DNA of 64,000 nt from Sporosarcina thermotolerans (GCF_030067815.1 NZ_CP125968.1:3092001-3156000); one strand, 5' to 3'; numbered from the stretch's first letter, positions 26,863 to 34,796 are shown. The notes: a model not told the origin generated them from the sequence alone. A program made the numbers and translations.

Positions 26863-27054
26863 GACAAAAGCGTAGGGCGCCTTCTTAGTCCCGACAGTTT
26901 GGGAAAAGAAGACGTGCTCGTAACGCTGCGCTATTACTCGCAAAAGCCGTTCTTCGTAACGGCTTTCGCTGGGAGACATGCCACAACAAAGGCGCTTTTT
27001 GCCTTTTTGGCATGTCTGAAGCGACTCGAGGGACTGGCGCCCGTAGCTGGATGA
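26863..27054 (+). repeat. Dispersed repeat family 2, copy 1
   Basis: A 192-bp GC-rich block begins GACAAAAGCGTAGGGCGCC and ends GGCGCCCGTAGCTGGATGA, so its ends are imperfect inverted repeats. Inside are hairpins AAAGCCGTT/AACGGCTTT and AGACATGCCA(CAA)CAAAGGC / GCCTTTTTGGCATGTCT, next to CTGAAGCGACTCG. It is directly followed by copy 2. Reading frames crossing it are artefacts. The flanking stretch 26692-26862 holds the mecA promoter region and a small palindrome (AATAGGTATATGCCTATT), and otherwise nothing that I can name. Confidence 0.9.
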
Positions 27055-27176
27055 GACAAAAGCGTAGGGCGCCTTCTTAGAGGCGACAGGCATAAGGCGA
27101 AGCTGCGAAGTGGCGTTTTTTGCCACATAGCAGATTTGACTTATGACCCGAGCCTCTGGCGCCCGTAGCTGGATGC
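27055..27176 (+). repeat. Dispersed repeat family 2, copy 2 (tandem)
   Basis: A 122-bp block with the same ends as copy 1 (GACAAAAGCGTAGGGCGCC ... CTGGCGCCCGTAGCTGGATG) but a different interior. It has a GTGGC/GCCAC hairpin and CATAAG/CTTATG flanks. It is head-to-tail with copy 1 and upstream of the spxA terminator. Confidence 0.9.
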
Positions 27177-27197
27177 TAAACCCTGAAGGGAAATTAA

Positions 27198-27244
27198 AAA
27201 GCCGATAGGATTTGGCGAATGCCCGTTATCTCCCTATCAGCTTT
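27198..27244 (-). terminator. Intrinsic terminator of spxA
   Basis: The arms AAAGCCGATAGG and CCTATCAGCTTT form a stem with a long loop; a T run follows on the minus strand. Confidence 0.7.
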
Positions 27245-27257
27245 ACTATGTCTTAAA

Positions 27258-27656
27258 TTAGTTAACCATGCGCCGCGCTTCAAGCAGCTGATAGGCCCTT
27301 ACTTTACGAGGTAGGAAACGTCTGATTTCATCTTCATTATACCCTACCTGAAGCCTTTTTTCATCAAGAATGATTGGTCTTCTTAAGAGGCCTGGATGTT
27401 CCTGTATTAATTCGTATAAGCGTTGAAGTGGAAGGCTTTCCACATCTACATTAAGTTTTTGGAAGATTTTTGATCGGGTTGAAATAATTTCATCTGTCCC
27501 GTCTTCTGTCATTCGGAGAATTTGTTTGATTTCACCAATATTCAATGGCTCCGAGAAAATATTACGTTCCGTATACGGTATTTCATGCTCTTCCAGCCAC
27601 GCCTTAGCTTTTCTACATGATGTGCAACTAGGTGAGGTAAATAATGTAACTCCCAT
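27258..27656 (-). CDS. spxA: Transcriptional regulator Spx
   Basis: A 132-residue ArsC-like regulator that binds the RNA polymerase alpha C-terminal domain under disulfide stress. The redox switch CTSC is at residues 11-14 and the basic loop [23 protein letters not shown] follows. The end [15 protein letters not shown] is typical for the Spx degradation tail, though it is VN rather than the LAN of Bacillus subtilis. It is monocistronic here, with its own terminator. Its adaptor SpxH is encoded about 5 kb away. Confidence 0.95.
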   Translation of the reverse strand: MGVTLFTSPSCTSCRKAKAWLEEHEIPYTERNIFSEPLNIGEIKQILRMTEDGTDEIISTRSKIFQKLNVDVESLPLQRLYELIQEHPGLLRRPIILDEKRLQVGYNEDEIRRFLPRKVRAYQLLEARRMVN

Positions 27657-27732
27657 TCGCTGACACTTCCTTTCAGTCGGCTTGCTTGTTTTATTTAAAT
27701 TAGAATGATTTTAAAGTAATTTGCTATCTTCT

Positions 27733-27761
27733 ATTATACACATATTCATTCTCAATGAATA
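27733..27761 (-). promoter_or_regulatory. spxA promoter with an overlapping palindrome
   Basis: A TATAAT -10 box lies at 27738-27733 (minus strand). A perfect 7-bp dyad, ATTCATT-CTC-AATGAAT (27744-27760), fills the spacer and touches the -35 region. The Bacillus subtilis spx promoter is repressed by PerR and YodB, so a repressor site here is plausible. The dyad does not closely match the PerR consensus. The remaining stretch from 27761 to 28008 shows no gene. Confidence 0.45.
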
Positions 27762-28008
27762 CACTTTTTCAAAAAAAAGTAATACAGATTGTTTCTTTGT
27801 CACAGTTCCGCAATAATGTAAGGGTTACAGCTCCTTTGGATTTGTACTTTCACACTTCTATACTGTTATACCCGATAGCATAAAAGTTTAAACATCATTC
27901 ACATAAAAAAATCCATTTCTCATTTAGGAATGCTTGATTGAAAAACAAATTCCTTTACTAATAGTACGAACTCACCCCAAAAAGGTTTCAAAATCCAGGC
28001 ATTTTTTC

Positions 28009-28022
28009 AAACAAAAACGTAG
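28009..28022 (+). repeat. Left terminal inverted repeat of the transposon
   Basis: AAACAAAAACGTAG, identical in inverted orientation to 34783-34796. The match continues imperfectly inward for about 40 bases. Confidence 0.7.
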
Positions 28023-28105
28023 AGGTACCCTGTAATATTAAAGACAAGTAATTGTACATGATGACTTATCTCGTCGTGGCTTGTTTATAATGTTACACAC
28101 ATTAT

Positions 28106-28150
28106 AAAAATGCACATTACTAAAAGTAAATTTTAGTAATGTGCATTTTT
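28106..28150. terminator. Perfect 20-bp hairpin at the transposon left end
   Basis: AAAAATGCACATTACTAAAA and its exact complement are separated by GTAAA, with flanking A and T tracts, so it can terminate on both strands. It would insulate tnpABC from outside transcription. It could also be a recombinase or structural site. Confidence 0.75.
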
Positions 28151-28257
28151 ATTTTGGCTAACATTTCCTCATAGTTTTATTAAAAAGTTAAACATTTTAC
28201 ACTTACGAAGAAAAGTATTAGATTAGAACTAACGTTCCTTATTGGAGGGGTTAATAA

Positions 28258-29592
28258 TTGTATTGGTATGAGTATTGTCCGAAACATGTTGAAAGTAAAT
28301 ATCAACTGTTAGTATTTAAAGATAACAAGCCCTTTCTACCTTTGACAGATTATTACCAAGATTGTTTAGGGAGAATTGATAAGAGTTCTGCAACATCTTA
28401 TTTAAAGTGCTTATTACCCTTTTTTAAGTGGATAGAGGAAAAAAGTAACTATCAGGGAAATCGAGTGCAATGGAATGAATCGGAAGGAAAGATACGCGTA
28501 GCTGTTGAGGATTATTTACAGCATGAAATGAGCTGTAAAGTTTGAGATAAAGATTCATTTCGTTTTGTGAATTTAACAAATAAAAGCCCTACTACCATTA
28601 GTCGTTTTTTATCGGCACTAAAGTCATTTTATAAGTCTATGGTTCGCTTAAACTACTATCCACATCATAACCCTTTAATTGATGGGCAAGCTATTCTACA
28701 TAGCTATAAAGAAGAAGTAAGAGGTGTTCGAGAAGATAAACCTAGAATGCCCTCAGTTGCAGGAACAGAAGATCCTGTCACTCACCGAAGATTAACAGAT
28801 TCCTATTTTAAAATCATCAATGAAGAATGGCAACCTCAAATTATTGATGATATGAATTTACCTTATCAAGTTTATCAAGCAGGGAAAAAGGTAAATTGGT
28901 CGCAACGTGAAATGATTATAGCTCGTATGTTATTCGAAACAGGAGCAAGGGCATCGGAAATTATTGAACTCACCATTGGAGATTATCGTTAGCGTAGAAG
29001 TCACCAAGAGGTTAGTACGTTTAACAAAGGGAGTCATGGTAGGAAGATCAAGTTCTTACGCTTTAGTAAAGATACTGTCAAGCGATTGTTTCACTATATA
29101 GACACCGAGAGAAAATCCTATGATGAAAATCATTTAGGATTTGAACAATTGCCTGACGATGCACCAATCTTTTTATCTGCAAATGGAAAAGCATTTACTT
29201 ATCATGCTTGGTATTATCATTGGAATCGAGCAATGAAAGTTAATGAATTAAGTTTAAACCCGCATAAAGCAAGACATTGGTTTGTTACTTCTCGCCTAAG
29301 AGAAATTTATAATATATCCAAAAGTGAAGCTGAAATTCAACAGCGTAAAAATGAATTAATTAAATATATGAAATGGAAAAATCCCGATACCATGAATATA
29401 TATGAACATCATTTTGACGAAGCAAAACATCGAGAAGCCCATGAAAACATGCTGGTACAAATGGCACAAAGAGAGGAAGATTACACTAAGCAGTATAAAT
29501 CTTCTGGAAAATCAAAGTTGGCAGTCATTGAAACAACCAAGATTGAACTAGTCGATGAAGATTTACAAGAGTTATTAGAAGGGTTGGAATGA
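28258..29592 (+). pseudogene. tnpA: tnpA, Tn554-family tyrosine recombinase with two nonsense codons
   Basis: One continuous frame from a TTG start (site GGAGGGG) encodes a TnpA-like tyrosine recombinase of about 444 codons. It contains in-frame TGA at 28543-28545 and TAG at 28990-28992. Catalytic elements are still readable: GARASEII (first Arg), HKARHWF (HxxR) and the Tyr in MNIYEHHF. The stops are substitutions rather than indels, unlike the frameshifts elsewhere in the window, so I take the gene as truly decayed. Internal restarts at GTG 28567 or later could give fragments. It overlaps tnpB by four bases. Confidence 0.8.
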
Positions 29593-31736
29593 ATTTGCCT
29601 GACGCAACACAACAAAGACCAGCAACGGTATGGTATGATAAATGGCTTGGAAAAATGGATACAAAGCTAATGTGCCTGAAAAATGGTCGAAGTGAGTTTT
29701 TAATCGACAAAGTAGATGAACGGATTCTTAAATACATTAATAATAATTGCTTAAATTTTGATTGGAAGAATCACCTTTTATTGATTATATTAATCGAAAC
29801 AGCTCAAAATAAAGATGCCGGAACTATTAAAGTAATCATCGGGACCTTAAGCACACGTCTTAAAGATATTTTCAATCATTTTAACATTACTAGATTTTTA
29901 GACTTCGATCCGAATGTTCATTTATATGGATATTTAAAAGGTGAGATTTTTCCTAACGATTCCAACAACAAAAGAAGAAGATTATTGGGAAATTATAGTG
30001 GAGCCGAGTGCACTACAAAAAAATGGGTTCATAACAACTTATCTTTTGAAGAACAAGATTATTATAAACAGTTCCTACTGCAACCTATTCCGTTTGATTC
30101 ATGCGATTTTTCATTTCAAAGGTTAGCAATAGAACAAGCTCAAACTATTCGTAAAGATGAAACAGATGCTATTGTTCCAATGCTTCCAACGATACGTGCA
30201 GAAGCAAATTTACGATGGAATCAGATGAAAAGACTACGTGATGCCTTTCATCAACAAATACAGGAGGTAGAAACTAAATCGTTATCACTACCAATTGAAT
30301 TTTTTTATGATGAACCCGAACGCATCGGAGAAAGATTTCATTTTCGTTTATGGGATAAACCATCCTTTGTATTGCATCACCAAACACAATTTTCAGAAGC
30401 TATAATAAAACAAGCAACACAGAAGAAAGTAACTTATTCTGACGAGAAAAATGCTTATTTCCTTGAGTTTATTCGTACGGAATCAATAGAGGACAATTCA
30501 GAAGGAGAAGGTCTTTGGTTTAATGAATTGATTGGATTTAATGTTCTCGGAAATTGGAATAAAAATAGACCAATTGAAGAACATGAGCGTATTTTAAAGT
30601 TTTTATCTTTATGGGGCTACGAACAAAAATATGAGCAAAAGCCCAAACCATTTTTTTCTCAACATAAAGGTATTTTAACACCGACAACTTTTGTTACTTT
30701 GCACAAAGACAAAGCACAAGGTTTATTAATTGATGTTGAGCCATTTTACGCTGCTTGTACATTTGGTTTATTAGCTATCGACATTCTAACAACCACTGGT
30801 GCAAGAATTAATGAATTACTTCAAATTAATAATACGAAAGAATGTATCCTTATAAAAAAAGTTAAAGAGAAGTTGCATTTCTCATTTAAAGCTATCCCTA
30901 AAGGACGAGATTCTTTAGAAGAGTTTTATATAAGCAAGCAGACTATGGAGCATCTTCAAACCGTAGCAAGGCTGTTAAAAGAGCATTATGCTGTCAAGAA
31001 AATTCCGAGTAATTTATATAGATATGAGAGAAAGCATCTTTTCACTAAGCCTTTGCCCTATTATTTTCAATACGAAGGTAAGGCAATGAAAGTGGATTCT
31101 ATATACAGTTCCATTCGATTCCTCCTTCATGGATTGATTTTGGAAACACAAAGCGGTAAGCCTGTAACAATCAAGACGCATCTTTTACGTCATGCTTTTG
31201 CAACAGAAGCAGTCCAGCGACAAAACGTGAATGTTGATATTGTCGCCAAGCTGTTACATCAAAGGGATTTGAATGTAACGGCTTATTACTCCGCACCAAC
31301 CCCATCACAAATATCTGAATCAATAAGTGAATTACATGATGTCATTTCAAGCTATGTCGATATTGATGATGCGTATTTAAGAAGCCCCAAAGAGTTGCAA
31401 CAGCAATTTGATGGACACGCTGAAAAAGTTGGGGTATACAACAAAGTATTAGGTGGTACTTGCGTGACCGATTTCGTGTGTCCAACTAAAATGCAATGTC
31501 TAGGTTGTAAAGCAAAAGTACCTGAACCAGACCAAGAGGATGAACTTTTAGAAGTTATTCAATTATCAAAGGATATGGAGAAACGCTTCAAGCAAATGGG
31601 GTTAGAGGTTGAAGTTCGTAAAGCAAAAGAAATGGCGAAGCAAGCTAAGATCGAACTAAAAGAGATTGACTTGATAAAACAATATAGAGAGGAACGTCAT
31701 TATGAACCAACCACCAAGCTCAATCCATTCAGATAA
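29589..31736 (+). CDS. tnpB: TnpB, Tn554-family tyrosine recombinase
   Basis: A 715-residue, intact tyrosine recombinase. The catalytic domain is in the last third: GARINELL (Arg I), HLLRHAFATEAV (HxxRH) and LLHQRDLNVTAYYSAP (His and nucleophile Tyr). After this come a Cys cluster, GGTCVTDFVCPTKMQCLGC, which may bind zinc, and a charged helical tail. The ATG overlaps the tnpA stop and the end overlaps tnpC, as in Tn554, where TnpA, TnpB and TnpC act together in site-specific transposition. Confidence 0.9.
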   Translation: MNLPDATQQRPATVWYDKWLGKMDTKLMCLKNGRSEFLIDKVDERILKYINNNCLNFDWKNHLLLIILIETAQNKDAGTIKVIIGTLSTRLKDIFNHFNITRFLDFDPNVHLYGYLKGEIFPNDSNNKRRRLLGNYSGAECTTKKWVHNNLSFEEQDYYKQFLLQPIPFDSCDFSFQRLAIEQAQTIRKDETDAIVPMLPTIRAEANLRWNQMKRLRDAFHQQIQEVETKSLSLPIEFFYDEPERIGERFHFRLWDKPSFVLHHQTQFSEAIIKQATQKKVTYSDEKNAYFLEFIRTESIEDNSEGEGLWFNELIGFNVLGNWNKNRPIEEHERILKFLSLWGYEQKYEQKPKPFFSQHKGILTPTTFVTLHKDKAQGLLIDVEPFYAACTFGLLAIDILTTTGARINELLQINNTKECILIKKVKEKLHFSFKAIPKGRDSLEEFYISKQTMEHLQTVARLLKEHYAVKKIPSNLYRYERKHLFTKPLPYYFQYEGKAMKVDSIYSSIRFLLHGLILETQSGKPVTIKTHLLRHAFATEAVQRQNVNVDIVAKLLHQRDLNVTAYYSAPTPSQISESISELHDVISSYVDIDDAYLRSPKELQQQFDGHAEKVGVYNKVLGGTCVTDFVCPTKMQCLGCKAKVPEPDQEDELLEVIQLSKDMEKRFKQMGLEVEVRKAKEMAKQAKIELKEIDLIKQYREERHYEPTTKLNPFR

Positions 31737-32175
31737 GCGGAAATGGCTTGATAAAGTGCATCAGCAACGTAAAGACCGTTCACTTACTATTGGTATTCAA
31801 ACGATTGATTTTCTCGTAGAACAAGGGATTCCCGTAACCTATCACAACATTAGTGAGCATTCAAAAGCATTTGATGAAAAAGGAAAAGGCATCCATCAAA
31901 ATACGATTAAACGCAATGAGGAACTACATTCTTATTATCAAAAGCATAGCAGAACGTATAAAGTAAAAAATACGCGTAAAAAACCTGTAATGCCCTCTAC
32001 ATTTGACGAAGCATCTTTAAGAAGGAATTCGTCTGAACGTGATGTAAACATCGCCAAAAAGAGGTATATGCAGCTTTCGAAAGAGGACTTGGTGAATAGA
32101 TTAATAGCGGTTGAAAAATACGTTGCAGAAAACCAAGAGCGATGGGTAACTAATCAATTTAAGCAGTTCAAATAG
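31702..32175 (+). CDS. tnpC: TnpC, Tn554-family accessory transposition protein
   Basis: A 157-residue basic protein like TnpC of Tn554 (DUF6262 type), which influences transposition efficiency and orientation. It has a helical N-terminal DNA-binding-like part (VTYHNISEHSKAFDEKGKGIHQNTIKRNEELHSYY) and a C-terminal coiled stretch (SKEDLVNRLIAVEKYVAENQERW). It starts inside the end of tnpB at 31702, after a GAGAGGAACG site. A strong terminator follows. Confidence 0.85.
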   Translation: MNQPPSSIHSDKRKWLDKVHQQRKDRSLTIGIQTIDFLVEQGIPVTYHNISEHSKAFDEKGKGIHQNTIKRNEELHSYYQKHSRTYKVKNTRKKPVMPSTFDEASLRRNSSERDVNIAKKRYMQLSKEDLVNRLIAVEKYVAENQERWVTNQFKQFK

Positions 32176-32193
32176 ATAATTAATAAGATACAA

Positions 32194-32232
32194 AAAATAG
32201 CCTTGTTAAACTACTTTTAACAAGGCTATTTT
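32194..32232. terminator. Bidirectional terminator between tnpC and the cargo genes
   Basis: A 17-bp stem, AAAATAGCCTTGTTAAA/TTTAACAAGGCTATTTT, with a five-base loop and A/T tracts on both sides. It serves tnpABC on the plus strand and the cargo operon on the minus strand. Confidence 0.92.
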
Positions 32233-32382
32233 AGAAACTAGATGACAACATTTTGTTGTTTTAAAATCATAGATACCCGTGAGTTCACTTTCTGCTCATA
32301 TCAATAAAATTATAGGCACAAACCATTGCTTTTGCAATATTCTTTGGCAAAAGAACGATTATGTGCGCTACTGAAACCTGAA

Positions 32383-32916
32383 TTATTTCGCTGAGAGATT
32401 TATTATTTTCTTAATTAATCTTATTTGACCTCGGTGATTTAATTCATCCTCAAATACATGGAACCATTTGAAATAGTTATTCGTAGGTTTTCCTCCCCAA
32501 AATGGAGTTTGTTCGAACAACCATGAATCCTGCAATGTTCGGAATTCCTCAATTGTCTTTTTTCTTGTTTGTTCCAATTGCTCCAAGTAGAATTCAATCG
32601 AATTCCCTTTAATTTGTTCTTGTGCTGCCTTTCCGAGATCCATTGCCGGATTCAGCATTTGTATATCCTCTTCCGTAAATTCACGTTTCTCAAATGTATC
32701 GATTTGATATGCTTTTTCAAGTGACGCCATATGAGCGATCAGCATGCCGATGGAATTTGCTTTTTCGTTAATTAAAAAATCTAATTGCTCGACTGATAAA
32801 TTCATTATTTCCGCTAATGTTGTCTCTCTTGTATAATTCATCATAGATATTAGCTTGCTGAATTCCAAACTTAAACCCTCTTTTTTATCGATTAAAAATA
32901 ACCTTTGATTTCCCAT
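32383..32916 (-). CDS. DinB-family protein (transposon cargo)
   Basis: A 177-residue four-helix-bundle protein of the DinB/YfiT superfamily. Candidate metal ligands are His in MLIAHMASLEKAY, WFHVFEDELNHRGQIR (two His). Some DinB-fold proteins are bacillithiol S-transferases that act in detoxification; others have unknown roles. The start at 32916 has an AGAAGGAAG site. It follows the RsgA-like GTPase gene by 125 bases on the same strand, so both may be expressed from the leader-controlled promoter at 34450-34478. The function is inferred from fold only. Confidence 0.75.
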   Translation of the reverse strand: MGNQRLFLIDKKEGLSLEFSKLISMMNYTRETTLAEIMNLSVEQLDFLINEKANSIGMLIAHMASLEKAYQIDTFEKREFTEEDIQMLNPAMDLGKAAQEQIKGNSIEFYLEQLEQTRKKTIEEFRTLQDSWLFEQTPFWGGKPTNNYFKWFHVFEDELNHRGQIRLIKKIINLSAK

Positions 32917-33041
32917 TTTATCTTCCTTCTATGAATGTTGCGGTTTTGGTATTTCCCGCAATTATTCTAATTATTTTTTATAACTAATGATTTAACCATT
33001 GAACATTTTGAAGAGAAGCTTACTAACTTTACTCGCCTTGA

Positions 33042-34061
33042 TTAATTTTTCGAGTAAAACTTTTTTTGCTTTTTCAATTGCTTCATATTCTCATATTTCA
33101 GTTGACCTCTTAACTTTTTTTCATAAAGAGAGTATCTTGATAGTTGTTCTGTAGATAATTCTCCATCCTCAACAGCACGAATAACAGCACATCCTGATTC
33201 ATGATTGTGAGTACAATCGTTAAACTTGCAATACTTAGCGAGATCTTGAATTTCTGCGAATAGAATGTTCCCATCAACCTCATTAGTTGTACTAATCGTT
33301 TTAAACCCAGGACTGTCAATTAAAAGTGAATCAGTTTCTTCTAAATACAACATCTTAGTTACCGTTGTTGTATGCTTACCTTTCCCATCAGTTCTGACTG
33401 AATTTGTATCTTCACTGCGATTATTTGTAAGATAGTTTATTAATGTAGATTTTCCTACTCCTGATGCCCCGATAAACATCGCTGTTTTCCCGCTATATAA
33501 AGTATCTTTAACCAGTTGTATCGATTCTCCTTGATGCATACTGACTGATGTTATTTTTACTTTTGGGTAATTTGAATGAATCGTCTCAATGATTTCTTTT
33601 GTCTCTTCAATGTAATCTGCTTTTGATATTAAAATATTCAATTCTAGTTTCTCTTGATTAAATGTCATCAGATAACGTTCTAATTTTGATAAAGTAAATC
33701 GTTGGTCAGCAGCTATTAAAATATAGAGTTGATCAACGTTTGTCGCAAGAATCTGTTCATATGATTTTACATGGTAGCTCTTAGCAGCATGACTGGAAGC
33801 TTTAGAAATAACATTTTTTCGTTGTAGTAGCTCTTCCAAATAATAATCATCATCTTGCCAATTAAACATAACAAAGTCACCGACATAAAAATCCTTATCT
33901 GTAAGTTTATGTGCAACTTTGACTCGAGGTATTATTTTATCGATTGTAGCAATTGTATATAAATGATTATTTTTTTGAATGACACGAGCAATGTCGCTAT
34001 GTGAATTTATAGGGTTTTCATTTACATACTTCTTAATTCCAAAGTTTTTTTGTTCAAACAT
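33042..34061 (-). CDS. RsgA-like circularly permuted GTPase (transposon cargo)
   Basis: A 339-residue RsgA paralogue. RsgA is a ribosome-associated GTPase that checks 30S maturation and releases RbfA. The parts are in the permuted order: an OB-like N-terminus (ARVIQKNNHLYTI...VGDFVMF), G4 (LISKADY), G1 (GASGVGKST), G3 (DSPGF), and a zinc knuckle CKFNDCTHNHESGC near the end. I start at ATG 34061 (site GAGAGGGAAG); the frame is open upstream to 34118 without a good site. Carriage on a transposon behind a leader peptide and attenuator is unusual and suggests inducible ribosome-related protection. Confidence 0.82.
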   Translation of the reverse strand: MFEQKNFGIKKYVNENPINSHSDIARVIQKNNHLYTIATIDKIIPRVKVAHKLTDKDFYVGDFVMFNWQDDDYYLEELLQRKNVISKASSHAAKSYHVKSYEQILATNVDQLYILIAADQRFTLSKLERYLMTFNQEKLELNILISKADYIEETKEIIETIHSNYPKVKITSVSMHQGESIQLVKDTLYSGKTAMFIGASGVGKSTLINYLTNNRSEDTNSVRTDGKGKHTTTVTKMLYLEETDSLLIDSPGFKTISTTNEVDGNILFAEIQDLAKYCKFNDCTHNHESGCAVIRAVEDGELSTEQLSRYSLYEKKLRGQLKYENMKQLKKQKKFYSKN

Positions 34062-34162
34062 AGAACTTCCCTCTCTATAACTTAATTTTTTGATCTTGCC
34101 TTCTTTAAAGTCCAACAATTGATAATGAATAAAGTGTTTTGATAAAAATTATTCCACCATAA

Positions 34163-34183
34163 TTAATCCATTTGGTCACCTCC
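34163..34183 (-). promoter_or_regulatory. Near-perfect Shine-Dalgarno followed by a two-codon ORF
   Basis: GGAGGTGACC at 34183-34174 is followed by ATG-GAT-TAA at 34171-34163, the strongest ribosome site in the cargo leader region but with only Met-Asp before the stop. ATG-GTG-GAA-TAA comes right after. The sequence just before it (ATTCCC..GGTTA.CTTC) can pair imperfectly with part of the 24-codon leader ORF. It could be a ribosome-parking element, or the relic of a longer GTPase N-terminus. Confidence 0.45.
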
Positions 34184-34242
34184 ATTTTTGAAGTAACCAA
34201 GGGAATCAAATATTTGTTAGCATAGCTGTATAAAATAACAAA

Positions 34243-34277
34243 AAGCCACAGGGTTATATAAAATAACCCTGTGGCTT
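34243..34277 (-). terminator. Attenuator-like terminator upstream of the RsgA-like gene
   Basis: A 15-bp perfect stem, AAGCCACAGGGTTAT/ATAACCCTGTGGCTT, followed on the minus strand by TTTTTGTTATTTT. It lies between the leader ORF and the GTPase gene and downstream of their promoter, so read-through would be needed to express the GTPase. Confidence 0.85.
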
Positions 34278-34344
34278 AAGTGTTAATTCAAAATAGAAAT
34301 GCTTCTAACAAGTCGCACATCATGATGTGATGGTAAACCATTTT

Positions 34345-34419
34345 TCAATATAAATCCGAATGAGTGAGACGCAAAAATTCAATTCCCAAGGTTAACTTCA
34401 TTAAGTTTATGAATTGCAT
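34345..34419 (-). CDS. Predicted 24-residue leader peptide
   Basis: The ATG at 34419 has a strong AAAGGGAGTGAG site and encodes MQFINLMKLT-GIEFLRLTHSDLY-like residues (24 codons) ending at TGA 34347-34345. It lies about 25 bases after a good promoter, and an intrinsic terminator and the RsgA-like gene follow. Short leader ORFs in this position control antibiotic-resistance genes such as erm and several ABC-F genes by ribosome stalling. Here the control is inferred from layout only. Confidence 0.6.
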   Translation of the reverse strand: MQFINLMKLTLGIEFLRLTHSDLY

Positions 34420-34449
34420 AATCTCACTCCCTTTCCATACATTAAGAAA

Positions 34450-34478
34450 ATAATACCACATTAACAATCAGAATTCAA
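34450..34478 (-). promoter_or_regulatory. Sigma-A promoter of the cargo leader transcript
   Basis: Read on the minus strand: -35 TTGAAT, a 17-base spacer, and -10 TATTAT. It gives a transcript start about 25 bases before the leader ORF and a 5' leader of almost 390 nt before the GTPase gene. Confidence 0.75.
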
Positions 34479-34782
34479 CAACTTTTTAATCATCTTACTA
34501 GATTGTCCTTTAGTTCAAATACAATTCCGCAATATGGCCCGTTTCTTGAAGAGCTATCTATATCATAGTACCACATTTACCCATTTAGTAGGCATCAAAA
34601 AAGTGCTACATACTAGATGTTTCTACTACATGTTATGGCCCGATACGACATAAAAGAGATCGTCAATGACAATCTCCTGTTGTTCAATTAATATAGCTCA
34701 TATAATGTTGCACATTCTATGAAGGATGCTGATGTATCAAGAGGAACATGTTATCTCTTGACTTTTAATAAAAACTTACCCC
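34479..34782. other. Non-coding right end of the transposon
   Basis: About 300 AT-rich bases without a credible gene. Visible structures are small inverted repeats GAGATCGTC/GACAATCTC (about 34650) and TCAAGAG/CTCTTGA (34738-34763), and TATAATGTTGCACA (34702-34715), which resembles TATAATGTTACACA near the left end (28086-28099) in the same orientation. These may be recombinase binding sites. Confidence 0.5.
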
Positions 34783-34796
34783 CTACGTTTTTGTTT
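34783..34796 (-). repeat. Right terminal inverted repeat of the transposon
   Basis: On the minus strand this reads AAACAAAAACGTAG, identical to the left end. Its first two bases are the last two of the TAA stop of the DUF4015 gene. Confidence 0.7.

Larger units (their letters stand above)
28009..34796. mobile_element. Tn554-like transposon with RsgA-like and DinB cargo
   Basis: A 6,788-bp block with three recombinase genes in the Tn554 order (tnpA, tnpB, tnpC) and two cargo genes on the other strand. Its ends carry inverted copies of AAACAAAAACGTAG (28009-28022 and 34783-34796), extended by partial matches (GGTA; TATTAAA..CAAG; ACATG) over about 50 bases. It interrupts the spxA-trpS region. 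The right end begins on the last two bases of the stop codon of the DUF4015 gene. No target duplication is visible, as expected for this family. Confidence 0.8.

Noticed and set aside
26845-27128. Two overlapping reading frames of 64-93 codons on the minus strand
   Set aside because: They are translations of the family 2 dispersed repeats, contain the repeated peptide KKAPYAFV from the repeated ends, and lack ribosome sites.
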